Shown here in pieces: positions 12,240 through 22,435 of a stretch of 64,000 nucleotides of DNA (position 1 is the stretch's first letter; the number at the start of each line of letters is the position of its first letter). This stretch comes from Cryptomeria japonica (taxonomy: Eukaryota; Streptophyta; Pinopsida; Cupressales; Cupressaceae): the NCBI RefSeq assembly GCF_030272615.1, contig NC_081413.1, forward strand, positions 16,008,285-16,072,284, in the 5' to 3' direction. A program made the translations under genes and the position numbers. The notes under the pieces were generated by a model. That model worked only from the letters and a program-made list of their open reading frames with translations, ran no database searches and was not told the origin of the DNA.

Positions 12240-13541
12240 CAAAAAAGCATTCTCCTCAATGCTTAGCAACTTTTAAATATATTGTATGAATTATTCATTG
12301 TTCCATATTGCATTTTCAATTGGTAAATTCTTCTACTTGATAAGGAATTTTGAGGTGGCTCTATTTTGCAATTCAATTTTGGAAATTCCATGAAGTTTTT
12401 GTATATTTTGTATGAATACTCTTTTTGTAGTATTAGTAGGAAATAGATGAGAAAGTCCACAAAAATATGCATTCTTGATGAATCTATCCACAATAAGCAA
12501 GATTATATTAATATTACTTGACTTTGGGATCCACATAATTAGTTCCATTAATATTTCTACTCACTTTTGTAATGGAATGCCTAATATTTGTATGAGGTCG
12601 AGAGTATTTATCTTTTCCGTTTTATTTTGTTGGCATGTCAAGCATTCCACCACAAATTTTTTGACAATTAGTTTAATACCTTCCCAAAAGAAATGCTTCT
12701 TTATAGGATGATGGGTATGAATAGATTTTCCATAATATCTTGCTAGACCCCAAAATCCTCTCTTAGGGTATATGTTAACACCTTTAAGTGACACCAAAAG
12801 TCGAGAATTCTACTTCTTTCACCCTAAAGACACATTTGTGATGTTTAGCTATTATTTTCCAATTCATTAACAATAGGAATATGAAACTTGTCTTTATGAG
12901 AGATCATGTGTAGCTTCGTGTAATTTGAGAATATTCTCCATGGATCATCCCTTTTCTTAAGCATAAGCGTAGGGGATAAATAGGAACCTTTATTGGGATG
13001 ACTAATGCTTCTTGGTATTAATTCAATATCATGATTGCAGTCTCTCATGTAATCTTGGATTCTTGAAATTCTTGTTGATAGTGTTGAATAATTTTTTGAA
13101 TTTTTGGTTGATATTGAGTTATCATATTGTGAGCTTCAATAAAACGTGGTTGTGCCCCTATATTATAATAATCTTTATCGAGTAATCTCTCCATTCTATT
13201 GGCGCTAATGATTTCACTTGGTGGCGATGTTATTCCCAAAAGTTCATATTTTCTCCCATGTGTCTTAAAAGCCATTGATAAGTCTTGAAAATTGAAAAAT
13301 ATTGTTTCTAATTGTTTAAGCCATAGTACACCCAAAACTACATCCACACCCTTAATATGGATAGCAAACATTTCTGAATCTAATTGATAATTTCCCAATG
13401 AGAGTTTAATATGATGGCATTTACCCTCACAAGAGAGTTGTTTTCTATCGGTCATCATGAATTTGAAATTAGGGACTTTATAATAAAATGATTGAGCTCA
13501 CAAGGTAGCCTTCTATCAATAAAGTTGTATGTGCTACCACT
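12240..13541 (-). pseudogene. Ty3/gypsy protease-RT-integrase remnant (G1, downstream half)
   Basis: Minus-strand order: SGSTYNFIDRRL (protease active site, first Asp removed by the hAT-like insertion), then VDVVLGVLWLKQLETIFFNF (protease C-terminus), then LMLKKRDDPWRIFSNYTKLH with KDKFHIPIVNELEN (start of RT, consensus VKKKDGSWR-CVDYR-LN--T-KDKFPIP--DELLD). After a deletion come GFWGLARYYGKSI (RNase H connection), FFWEGIKLIVKKFVVEC-TCQQNK (integrase zinc-binding domain) and PKSSNINIILLIVDRFIKNA (integrase core). The RT catalytic YVDD box is deleted. A frameshift sits near 13,465. The other half of the element is at 20,690-21,130. Confidence 0.85.
13534..13541. repeat. 8-bp target duplication of the hAT-like element, left
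   Basis: CTACCACT here and GTACCACT at 20,690-20,697 match in 7 of 8 bases. Together they restore the gypsy protease reading frame through the DSGST motif, which supports them as the duplicated insertion target. Confidence 0.7.
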
Positions 13542-14009
13542 CATAGTTGTAAAAATTACCAGAAACTTGCACAACTCACGAGTAGTCACAAGCTAGCAAG
13601 CTCGGCGAGTCACTCGTGGATATACTCACAAATGAGTTTTTCAAGAGCTTGCCACAACTTCAACCCAAAAAACCCCCACGTAGCCTGCAAAACTGACAAT
13701 TTTTATGTAAAACTTGTTGCAATCGTTTAAAACCACTACTTGCAGTGACGTTTCAACCTTTGTTTGGTACACGGTGGTGAGTTAGTGCACACGATGTCGA
13801 CTAAGAGATGCGACTTTGAAAAAAAGGTTTAATTTTGTCTCATGCTCGTGCTGGCTGCTATAGAGTCATAGACTACTCTTTCTTATTTTTATGCTTTCAG
13901 TTTTAAATAATGAATGAAAACTTGTAAGGCCTAAATAAAATAGTTTAAAATATATTTCAAAAACTGCAGACTCAATTAAAACTTTATTTTAGGCCTAAAT
14001 ATATTTCAA

Positions 14010-14070
14010 TTTTTTTTTTTGGATAGTCAAATAGCAGCTATAGAGCTGCACTTATTTGTATTAATATAAA
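14010..14070 (-). terminator. LINE 3' tail: stem-loop plus poly(A)
   Basis: On the minus strand ATTAATACAAATAAGTGCAG, then CTCTATAGCTGCTATTTGAC, then TATCC and a run of A. The GCAGC/GCTGC arms can pair. The same layout (ATTAATACAAGGGTGCTGC, CTCTGCAGC, poly(A)) closes the LINE at 41,711-41,764, so it is a family 3' end. LINE tails of this kind are the recognition site for the reverse transcriptase; that role is inferred. Confidence 0.65.
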
Positions 14071-14384
14071 GTAAGATATTACATCTGTTTGTAATCGAAA
14101 GAGCCCATCATTGGATAGAGCAAAACCAACATCCTCAACATCTAAATTGATCTCCCAAAACAACATCCATGACAGAGGGAACTGGACCCAATCAAACTCC
14201 ATAAAACCAAAAGGGAGCATAACACCAAACTACCATTCCAAAACAAAAACATGCTACTATAAGCTCACGAGATCAAAATGGAAGGTGGCCGCCATAAACT
14301 ATAGGCCGAATACAAAGCATGGATCGTAAAGGTAAAACGAAAACAAAACATAACTCTTACCCAAACTAGACCAAACACCTAGCA

Positions 14385-15118
14385 TCACAAATTGTGATGC
14401 CAATGCTTCCCAGACATCAACTGAGCTTTGTAAACGCTTTTTGGGCCACAATTGATATGGTCTTTCAGAGCCATCTCGTTGTCCATGTCCTCCATTGCTA
14501 TGTTAGATTCCACATTCTCTTCCACAACAGTCACACCAAATTCAGAGTCTTCTTTTGCAAACCCAATCAGACCTTCCTTCAGATACTTTTGCAACCATCC
14601 ATTTGTTTTTTTGGGACCATTCCCAACATCAACTTCAAGAAAGACACTCCTTTCAACCGCGAGCTTCATTTGCGGGAGCACAGAGGGGTCAGGAGAGTGG
14701 ATTAATGGATATTTAGCCACTTCTCTCCGAGAGCGTTGAAGGAGGTAATAATCTTTCGGCAAAGGGAGACCCTGCTTAGGGTCTATATTCTCTAAGACAA
14801 TGTCCAATTCACCCAGGCAATTACTGCTAATTAGCCTTTTGCAGATAGCATTCACCATAGCCTTTGACTCACTCCCATATAGCAATACATTGCAAGAAAC
14901 ATTGCCGGGACATCACTGTTCACTGTACGACAATGGTTGGCCATCAAGAAATCCTTAGCAAGCACCACCTTGGTGGCATGAATGATTAAACCATGGTCTG
15001 TTTTAAGCCTTTTGTTAGAGACCTCCTCTAGAAATGACATCTGTCTCTTTTTGCTCATGGAATGCAATAGATTGTCCATAGATGTCGTTCTTTGTAGATC
15101 TACCAAATTACTTGACAA
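14385..15118 (-). pseudogene. Extra 3' ORF of the LINE, unknown function
   Basis: Downstream of RNase H on the minus strand, two overlapping frames (15,118-14,852 and 14,885-14,385) join by a frameshift into one protein of about 240 residues. Key blocks in order: KDFLMANHCRTV, MFLAMYCYMG, LGELDIVLENI, LPLPKDYYLL, then a Lys/Glu-rich C-terminal half ending KHWHHNL. The same ordered blocks occur in the LINE copy at 40,650-41,474 (EFLMAYH, FFLAMVIYMG, LGEIDAALDNI, IPLPQNYYVL). This argues for a real conserved protein rather than chance ORFs. I do not recognise a known domain. It could be a LINE-encoded accessory protein or a captured host segment carried by the whole family. Confidence 0.6.
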
Positions 15119-15609
15119 GTGACTTATTCGTCCTGGGGGCTCTTAACCATTGGGGTCACCACTATGCCACCAATAGCTTAGGGAAGAATATAACAAAGTT
15201 TAAACATGCTTTAATCTCGATATTTTGTCTTGTGCAATCAATAAACCTCCACCCCCAACGTAAGACATTTGTCCTTTGTTATTAATTCAGTCTCTTTCAA
15301 TCGTGGGTTGATAAAAAATCAATGTACCATATATTGTACATGCCGAAAACGAGGTATTGAGTTGGCTAGAGGATTGGCTAACTCTGCCCAAACCAATGCC
15401 ACACGATTGTCCAACACCCTTGGTGCGTTCGATGAACCCATCATGAAGTTCTCAAAAGTGCTTGGATAACCGTATCACTAGTCTTGGTGGCAAAAGCAAT
15501 AATAACCCAAAAGTGTCTTGTTGCATCACACAGTTTCTTGTGAGATTTGGAGATCAATGCCAAATGCCCGACCACCTCCAATCTGAGTATGTTACTCATA
15601 ATGACGTAA

Positions 15610-15785
15610 CAACACACCTCTAATGTGTTGCCTTTTTAGCCATTTCATCAGTCACATCATTGCCTTAATCAAATTTGCCAACGAAATCCCCTAATGGATA
15701 TAAGCCATTTTTGCAATTTCCAGTTAGGGTTGGTCCTTTGTTGGATTGAATTCATTGATAGGATTGAATTCATTGTTATCAGAGA
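15610..15785 (-). pseudogene. LINE RNase H domain, C-terminal part
   Basis: Continues the frame of 19,976-20,273 after removal of the copia insertion. After SLITMNSI comes WKLQKWLISIR, and in a shifted frame GNDVTDEMAKKAT, matching the plant LINE RNase H ending (EGN-VAD-LA--A) with the last conserved Asp. At least one frameshift lies between these blocks. Confidence 0.65.
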
Positions 15786-16161
15786 TGTAGAAGTTGATGA
15801 TCAACCATAGGAGCCAAGATTCATATGCAAGCAAAACACCTATCACACAAAAGAGATCAAGTAAAGATAATATGCTCTATAACAACCAAAGAATTCTGCA
15901 ATATTGCACAAATAATATTGGAGATACAATTACAATGAATGAATGAATCCTTATAAAAGGATGAATGAAACCCTAGGTGCAAAACCTAATGGTAAAATTA
16001 GGAGAACTAAAGCAATGTAAAGTAGGAGCTAAATTAAGCCTAACTACATTGAGAAAAGCAAACTATAGATAACAAAAAGCACCTAAGTTTAGCTTAAGTG
16101 AAAAAGTATTTAAAGGACCTAATTAATAAATAATTAGATAAATGTCCTAATTACTCCAACA
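15786..16161 (-). repeat. LTR of C1 (3' copy)
   Basis: Plus strand TGTAGAAGTTGATG...TTACTCCAACA; the same length as the other copy (376 bp). The adjacent inner AAGGGGGAC on the minus strand is the polypurine tract. Confidence 0.92.
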
Positions 16162-17025
16162 GTCCCCCTTAAAATTAACTCTAAGGATAAGCTAAAAAGT
16201 TAATATGAATGCATGTATGAATGAGTGCCAACAACAAAGGCCTGATTAGATACTCATGTACAAACCAATGCAAAGGAATGCAACTCAACACCAATGCAAC
16301 TCTCACAATTGGAGAAAAGGAGAAAACCCAATGGGAGAAAACTCCCCTCCAAAAGAGAGAAAAAGAAATGAAAAAGAAAGTACATGTGACAAGCATGAAG
16401 GACTCAAGATGCCCCCCCAAGTACTGAATTGGTCACATAAGTACAATCAAGATTTCCCCATTAGAGAGTAAAGAAGAGACAATATATCCCTCCTATAATG
16501 AAGAAGCTCCAATGCCGAAGATCGAGGGCAAATGCTGATGAAGATCCAAGAGTGGCAAACCATGTTCCTCTCCTTAGGAAGAAACAAATCAAGTGGATAA
16601 GGCTGAAACAACTCCATGAAAGGAGATGAAGGAAGAGTCTCATGATGTGTGCCATGGAAGACTGCTCAATTGTCCAACTGCTTGAATCAAAGGATGCCAA
16701 ATCTACTGAAGCAAATCCAAACTGCTGTGAAGATACTTGTTGAACAACCTTTGAATGCACTAAAGATGGCATGACAACAATGCTCAAACTGCAATCAAGG
16801 AGGAATGGAATTTACTCAATCATGTCTGGAGAGTGTGAAGTATCAAACAATGCTGCAATATCTAGCAAGTACTCATCCCACTCTGTTGGAACTGGAAGGG
16901 AACAATCAACTTGCTGAACTGAATTGATCTTTGAAGAAGCATGAGGTGGAGGAGGATCAACACAAGTCTCAAGAACCCCTATGGATGACTAAAGCACACA
17001 TCGGTTCAAGTGACCATACCTTTCT
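16162..17025 (-). other. Internal non-coding part of C1
   Basis: Lies between the protease remnant and the 3' LTR, where integrase and reverse transcriptase would normally be. I see no pol motif on either strand; the short ORFs here have no recognisable domain. Confidence 0.5.
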
Positions 17026-17560
17026 TCAGATTTCTATGCATGAGATAAGACTAGATGCATGCTCAGTGGGAGCAAAATGAGAGAACTCGTACAACCGTGA
17101 TGCATGATCAACACTACCAATTGTAACAAGCTCTTTACTATGCATGTCTTTGATGAGCACTGAATCAGGGGTGAACTCAGCTGTCTTGCCTATCCCATTG
17201 TGAGTAATCTGGTAGATGGAAAGAAGGTTGGAAGATAATGCAAGGACACAAAGAACATTTTTGAATTTGCCACCATCAACCTCAATAGAATCACTCCCAT
17301 AAATACTTGTGTAAGTGTTGTTACCCACCAAAATCTGTGGAAAATAATGATTCTCAAAAGAAGAGAACATATCCGCTGATGATTCCATATGATGTAAATC
17401 AAGAAGCCATTTGGAGGATTGAGAATGTGTCGATGCAAAGAGAGCATGACCTTTTGTCTTGTCTTCACCACGTGGCGATGAAGAAGATCCAGAATGTCCA
17501 AGTTTTGAAGTGGTAGAAGAGGATGCACTAGATGAAGGTGGCTGAATATTATTCTTTCAA
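17026..17560 (-). pseudogene. Copia protease / GAG-pre-integrase remnant (C1)
   Basis: The frame from 17,388 reads MESSADMFSSFENHYFPQIL, then a stretch with VDGGKFKNVLCVLALSSNLL and SIYQITHNG, then SRLYEFSHFAP. This is the region after the copia protease active site (HMT----F-SF, then G-GTVK--LHVP-L--NLLSV-QLT). The same blocks are seen in better condition at 50,109-50,591. The DSGASHHM catalytic motif itself is not intact here. Confidence 0.75.
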
Positions 17561-17639
17561 AAAAGTTCTTTCAGCTAGAATGTTTTGGTTTTGAAGTGAT
17601 GGAAGAGGATGCACTAGATAAAGGTTGCTGGATATTATT

Positions 17640-18539
17640 CTTTCAAAGTTCTTTCAGTGCATTAATCTGCTTTGCATAATAGCGATGCACATTATGTCTT
17701 GGTTTGGTGCAGTAATCACACTTAAGCTTGTCCTTCCTAAATGAAGAGCTCTTCGAAGAGGTGGAAGAATCTGAATCATGTCCATGTGACTTTGATGTTG
17801 GAGGCGACTGAGCAGACTATGTACCTTTGTTCTTTTGCTTCTTATTTTGTTTCCCTATAGATGTAGGAGTCTGACCAACCAAGACCTAAGATTTGGAACC
17901 AGAAACTGAATCAAGTTGTGATAGCTTCTCTTGCTCTTGTGTCAAGTGCTCATTAAACACCTCAAATGAAGGCATAGCGAATGTGGTACCCAAAGCATCC
18001 ATGGTGGAATAGAACGATGAAGCAAAGAACTGAAATTGGCCTCGAAGCTTGGACAGAATTAGGAAGATGCACTCCTTTTTAGCCTTATGCTTTCCATAAC
18101 CCTGTAACTATGATATGATGGATGAACTTCTCTACAATTCCTTAATGGAAGGAAATGAATCAGCTGTCAGTGATGTCAAATCTGTTTCAAGCTGAAGTGC
18201 ATGAAACTCATTAATACCCCCAAAAATTTGCTCAAATTTGAGCCACATAGCCCTAGGAGTGGTGCAGGAATCAGTATGGAACTGGAGACTGTTTGAAACA
18301 TGTAGGCCAGTCAAACCCATAGTCTGATCTATCTTATCTCTATGCTGAATGATCTCAAATTCATGAGTCAAAGTGGGCCGAGTGTCATCTAAACAAGACC
18401 GTAAACCCCTAGACCAAAGCAATCTGATCACTGTGATCTTCCAGCTATGGTAGTTATGAGGGGTAAGTTTCTCAATAGAAGGATCGACCATTAGGCTAGG
18501 GTTAGAGCAATATAGAAATTTGAAAGATGACGATTTCAC
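17640..18539 (-). pseudogene. Copia gag (C1)
   Basis: Starts at 18,539. Contains LTPHNYHSWKITVIRLLWSR (gag UBN2-type start L---NY--W), PRAMWLKFEQIFGGINEFHA (A--WL-LE--F), LQLETDLTSLTADSFPSIKE, and after a stop LSKLRGQFQFFASSFYST. Near 17,700 the zinc knuckle reads CDYCTKPRHNVHRY, a CCHC motif whose last Cys has become Tyr. Several in-frame stops occur. It resembles the gag at 50,877-51,608, so the two elements are related. Confidence 0.8.
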
Positions 18540-19599
18540 CCCCTTATGACAAGAAAACCAAACCTTTTTGCACTTGAATAAGTTGAGAAATCAGAAAATT
18601 GAGAAATGACAAAAATTGAGATCACTAAGTACTTGGTGGGTATTTTGGAAAAATTGACTGCAAATTTGAATAGAGGACTTAGAACTTTTTGACAATGTGC
18701 AAAAGTTGAAAATGGGAGTCCGGATGTGCAAGATATGGCCCCAAAAGCGCAAATTGAAGGATAACTTTGGAGGCTTGGTACGGAAAATTGGTGCAAGATC
18801 TAACAAAAAACACCACCAGATTCAGATTGGCTCTAGAATCATTTTTCCGAAAATGTCTCATTTGCCTAATTTTGACACCGTATGACGAAGTTATGAGCAA
18901 AAAACTGAGACTTGGTGTTTTAGGCTTTGGAGCGCTAAAAGTAGAGAACTCAGCTAAATTTAGAGGAATGCCAAATTTAGTGGGACCACCAAAAATTGGT
19001 GGGGCAGCACTGATGTCAGCTGCTGTAGGGCTTGGTATGCTGGTACAAAGGTTGTATTTGACTTTTTAAATACAAAATTTGATGCCCCTTAAAAAGTTTG
19101 ACTTGCCCTTTTTTAAAAAACTCATTAATTTTTTGTAAGTTTTAAGGCAGCGATGGAAATTTTTAGCTTGCATGTTATTTTTCAGCCCTTGCTCTTGCAG
19201 TATGACTACTGATTTCTATATGGCTGTGTAGATTTTTGTGGTACCCTAATTTTTTTTTTGCCTTGGATTCACTTTGTCAGATTTTGATGATTTGATAGGC
19301 GATCTTAGGGTTTTGGGCCTTCTAAGTACAATGGTGACCTCCGTTACGCTCTAAAGTGCCCAGATGTTTTGGCTTCCCCCGGATGTCACCTAGATTTTTG
19401 TGCCCTCAACCAATTTGATCTGATTTTTCAACTGCTCAGTTTTTGATGAAATTATAGTTGATCTTAGGGTTTTTTGATGCTACGGACACGATGGTAATCT
19501 CCGTTTGAGCCCAATGTGCACAAAAAATTCACCCCAGGTTAGATGCCTTAGGCATGTAGACAAGAACTTGACAAACTTGACAAAAAAACTTCGATACCA
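18540..19599 (-). other. C1 leader region
   Basis: Non-coding stretch between the primer-binding site (19,588-19,599) and gag. The short ORFs on both strands show no domain. Confidence 0.5.
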
Positions 19600-19975
19600 T
19601 GTTGAAGTTGATGAACAACCACAAGAGCCAAGATTCATTTGCAAGCAAAACACCTATTACATAAAAGAGATCAAACAAAGATAATATGCTCTATAACAAC
19701 CAAAGAATTCTATAATATTGCACAAACAATATTGGAGATACAATTACAATGAATGAATGAATCCTTGTAAAAGGATGAATGGAACCCTAGGTGCGAAACT
19801 TAATGTGAAAATTAGGAGAACTAGAGCAATGCAAAGTAGAAGCTAAATTAAGATCAACTACATCTAGAAAAGAAAACTCTAAATAACAAAAAGCATCTAA
19901 GTTTAGCTTAAGTGAAAAAGTAACTGAAGGATCTAATTAATAAATAATTGGATAAATGTCCTAATTACTCCAACA
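19600..19975 (-). repeat. LTR of C1 (5' copy)
   Basis: Plus strand TGTTGAAGTTGATG...TTACTCCAACA, 376 bp, matching 15,786-16,161 end to end. The minus-strand sequence after it is TGGTATCGAAG. Confidence 0.92.
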
Positions 19976-20273
19976 AGAGATTCTCCTTACAAATGAAGTT
20001 TGTTCACTAGCAATTCGAGTCCACATTTAACCCCCAAAAATGCCTCTCAAAATTCTACATCATTGATAGTAGTAACCCCCAAAACTCAGACTTCTCGCTA
20101 AGCACTTTGTCTATATGATCTCGAGTAACACATCTTGCTCCACTTGGGCTTGGTTTCCCTCTAGAGGAGTCATTCGAGTTGACTCTAACCCATCTTTGTT
20201 CGGGGTTTTCCCATTTCACTCCTTCCCTAGGATTTTTTTGAAAGATTAGCCTTTCAAACCCCATTAACGGCAA
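19976..20273 (-). pseudogene. LINE RNase H domain, N-terminal part
   Basis: The minus-strand frame from 20,273 reads QRWVRVNSNDSSRGKPSPSG then ARCVTRDHIDKVLSEKSEF. This follows the plant LINE RNase H start W-KINFDGASKGNPG-AG-G-V-RD--G, although the first catalytic Asp region reads NSND rather than NFDG. After a frameshift, EAFLGVKCGLELLVNKLHL and GES follow, matching AE--AL--GL--A--LG---L--EGDS, with Glu in place of the catalytic Asp. The gene is inactive. The copia element at 15,786-19,975 cuts it at the GES codons. Confidence 0.7.
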
Positions 20274-20689
20274 ATTATTTTAGTTTCTACTTTTTTTTTA
20301 ATTTAAAAAAATAAAATAATTTGAATATCTTTAAAATATTATACCTTTTGTTAAATATCAAATAGATATTTTATAAGTTTGGAAAAATGAAAATAATAAA
20401 TATTTTATATTTATATGTTTTAAAGATTATACTTAGTGGCTATCATCACTAATATATATGTAAATGGTGTCTAATTTTGACTTATATATGATGGAAAACG
20501 GACATATGTTTTACAAATTAAATAATATGTATCTTTTTGAAGAATATTTTTAAAATTTTATATATCTTCAAATGTTTCATAAATGTGCCGAGTTGTTGCT
20601 AGTTTTTTCCCAAGTTTTTTGGTGAGTCTTGAGTTTTTTAAATTTTTGGGCTAGCCAAGTCATTTCGGAGTCTGTGTTTTTCAATTATG

Positions 20690-21130
20690 GTACCACTATC
20701 CACCAGTACTTCCACATTTTGATTTTTAATATTACCAATTACTTTGAGTGTTTGTGGTGTATTTATTCGATTCAATGCATGTATGGAGATGGTAGTTCTT
20801 TTTTTTTTGGAATCCTCATTCTTAACTTTATATTTGTTTTTTTTCCAGGTACTTTTCTTTTCCAAATTCATTCTTTTTCGTACTACTAGAATAATTATGA
20901 CTCTTTGAACATTCACTATCACAATTCCAATTTTCTTTTTGTCTTTTCTCTATCCCTTGTTGAGGAGAGAGTTTACCAGTTTCTCTTGGGTTCAAGGACT
21001 TGTCTATGTTTTTGCTAGTAGGATTAGTCACATTTTTATCAGTTGCTCTCATGATTTGACTTTTGATGGTGTTTTGTTTCTCAATATGTGATGCTTTTTG
21101 CATAGCTTTCCTAATTGTACAAGGTTCCAA
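20690..21130 (-). pseudogene. Ty3/gypsy gag-protease remnant (G1, upstream half)
   Basis: The minus-strand frame from 21,130 contains KLSPQQGIEKRQKENWNCDS with ECSKSHNY, a decayed form of the gag motif LTP-QM-ERR-KGLC-NCDEKYS-GH-C. It is followed in an overlapping frame by TTISIHALNRINTPQTLKVI and GNIKNQNVEVLVDSGT. The latter is the aspartic protease (ISLHALSG--SPQTMRV-G-I--Q-V-VLIDSGST). The frame stops making sense exactly after DSG, where the hAT-like element begins; it resumes at 13,541. Direction and order agree with 12,240-13,541 being the same element. Confidence 0.85.
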
Positions 21131-21740
21131 TACATGAACATCATGTCGAATTTGTTTAAGATTTCACACCCTATTGGAAGGCACAAATACCAGCATTACA
21201 ACTACACCTTCCCACTCATCATCATTGTTGGTCTTGTATCCTTGAAATAATGAGTTGCAATGGAGGAAATTGCCATCCTTGTTACAAAAAAGAACCTTAC
21301 CCCTGTAACACTAGAATTACCGTGGCTTAATGAAGCTTGGGGTAGGGGGACTTACAAACCGTGTTTTTTTTTTGTTCCTTATTAACTTCAAAATTGTCCG
21401 ATCTTTTTGTGAATTATTACTTCTTAATGGCGGTGCTTTGAGTAGTTTGTCTATATTTTATGCAAATTTAATACTAATGAATATTATTTGAGTGTGAATT
21501 TTGCTTTCATAGTATGTTTGCTTTCTGAGACAGGTGACAAGTTGATGATCATTCATTTAACTCTTGATCATACTGTCACAAATCCTCTCTCTTGTTGGCA
21601 TGTTGAATATCAACTATTATCAAATCATTAGTGGAGAGAGTATAGTGTATGGATAATTAATATTGTTCCTAATTTATTGGTAATGCTCATACCAAGATAC
21701 AATTAATGTTGTTGACATCTATTGAACTAGGGTTACTTAG
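21131..21740. other. Unassigned stretch
   Basis: No supported gene. It probably includes more of the gag/leader of gypsy G1 on the minus strand, but I could not align it. Confidence 0.35.
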
Positions 21741-22115
21741 TTACAAAATTGTCAAGTGTTAATGGTGAATGATATGATGACATACTGTAAGGAGATGATA
21801 TAATGATGGATATTACTGTAAGGAGATGATATAATGATGGATATTGCAGCTGGCTAAATTCAAGGCTTTTTGTTAAAGGTCTACCAACAACAGCTGTTGT
21901 TATGGTATATAGTGAACAAATGTATTGGCTGAATTCTAGTTATTAAAAAATTGTTTAGTGTTAATGGTGAATGATACAATGACATAGTGTAAGGAGATGA
22001 TATAATGATGGATATTGCAGCTGGCTAAATTCAAGGTTTTATGTTAAAGGTCTACCAACAACAGCCGTTGTTATGGTATATAGTGAACAAATGTATCGGG
22101 TGAATTCTAGTTATT
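21741..22115. repeat. Tandem duplication of about 190 bp plus a 31-bp duplication
   Basis: Two head-to-tail copies share GTTAATGGTGAATGATA, GGAGATGATATAATGATGG, GCAGCTGGCTAAATTCAAGG, AGGTCTACCAACAACAGC and TATAGTGAACAAATGTAT in order. The first copy additionally carries a 31-bp internal duplication of CTGTAAGGAGATGATATAAT plus the next 11 bases. Near-identical, hence recent. Confidence 0.85.
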
Positions 22116-22435
22116 ACATAAAATCTAAGAAAGAACAATAAGCTGGTATAAATAAATGGATTTAGCGTACAATATAGGTTAACTGATATAGAAAAGGCAA
22201 GCTGTTATATGTTTTAATCTATGGTGGCTTGCATGCCAAGGTGAAATCACAGAAGCCAACAAGAGAAAATAAGGTACAACAATTGACTAATGAGTATACA
22301 ATTGTTTTCAAGGATCTATTCTTGAATGCAATATTCCATATTTGGAATAGAATCAAAATCTTTGTTGAAAGGACAAGTATTTGTCCTTGGGACACAATTT
22401 GTAATGAGGGGGGCAAAGTTTATTTAGCTAAGTGA

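Larger units (their letters stand above)
15786..19975 (-). mobile_element. Ty1/copia-type element with gag and protease only (C1)
   Basis: Two 376-bp direct repeats (15,786-16,161 and 19,600-19,975) flank it, with a perfect AGAGA target duplication at 15,781-15,785 and 19,976-19,980. On the minus strand the 5' LTR is followed by TGGTATCGAAG (primer-binding site), and the 3' LTR is preceded by AAGGGGGAC (polypurine tract). Inside there is gag and a protease/GAG-pre-integrase piece but no integrase, reverse transcriptase or RNase H, so it would need another element's enzymes. The LTRs differ by roughly 8% by eye, older than the copia element at 46,760-53,281. Confidence 0.9.
14010..20280 (-). 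mobile_element. LINE with RNase H and an extra 3' ORF, interrupted by a copia element
   Basis: A minus-strand non-LTR retrotransposon, 5'-truncated: only the RNase H domain and everything downstream remain. It ends in A(11) (T run at 14,010-14,020) preceded by a tail with a GCAGCTcTATaGCTGC hairpin. The RNase H frame is cut at 15,785/19,976 by a copia element whose AGAGA duplication, when collapsed, restores the LINE frame. Its 3' end resembles that of a second LINE at 40,069-41,760. No clear target duplication was found at the ends, so the right boundary is approximate. Confidence 0.7.
13542..20689. mobile_element. hAT-like DNA transposon carrying nested insertions
   Basis: Ends are short inverted repeats: the left begins CATAGTTGTAAAAATTAC and the reverse complement of the right begins CATAATTGAAAAACAC. 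They are flanked by an 8-bp duplication, the length typical of hAT transposons. Subterminal regions on both sides are rich in ACTCG/CGAGT-type motifs, as in many plant hAT ends. No transposase can be recognised, so it is probably non-autonomous. The interior is largely occupied by a LINE and a copia element. Without them only about 0.9 kb of own sequence remains (13,542-14,009 and about 20,280-20,689). Class assignment rests on target-site length and termini only. Confidence 0.55.

Noticed and set aside
14394-14739. Plus-strand ORFs of 95-103 codons
   Set aside because: They are shadows of the LINE extra ORF on the minus strand, which is supported by a second copy.
18536-19069. Overlapping ORFs upstream of the C1 gag
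   Set aside because: Located in the untranslated leader, no motif, present on both strands.
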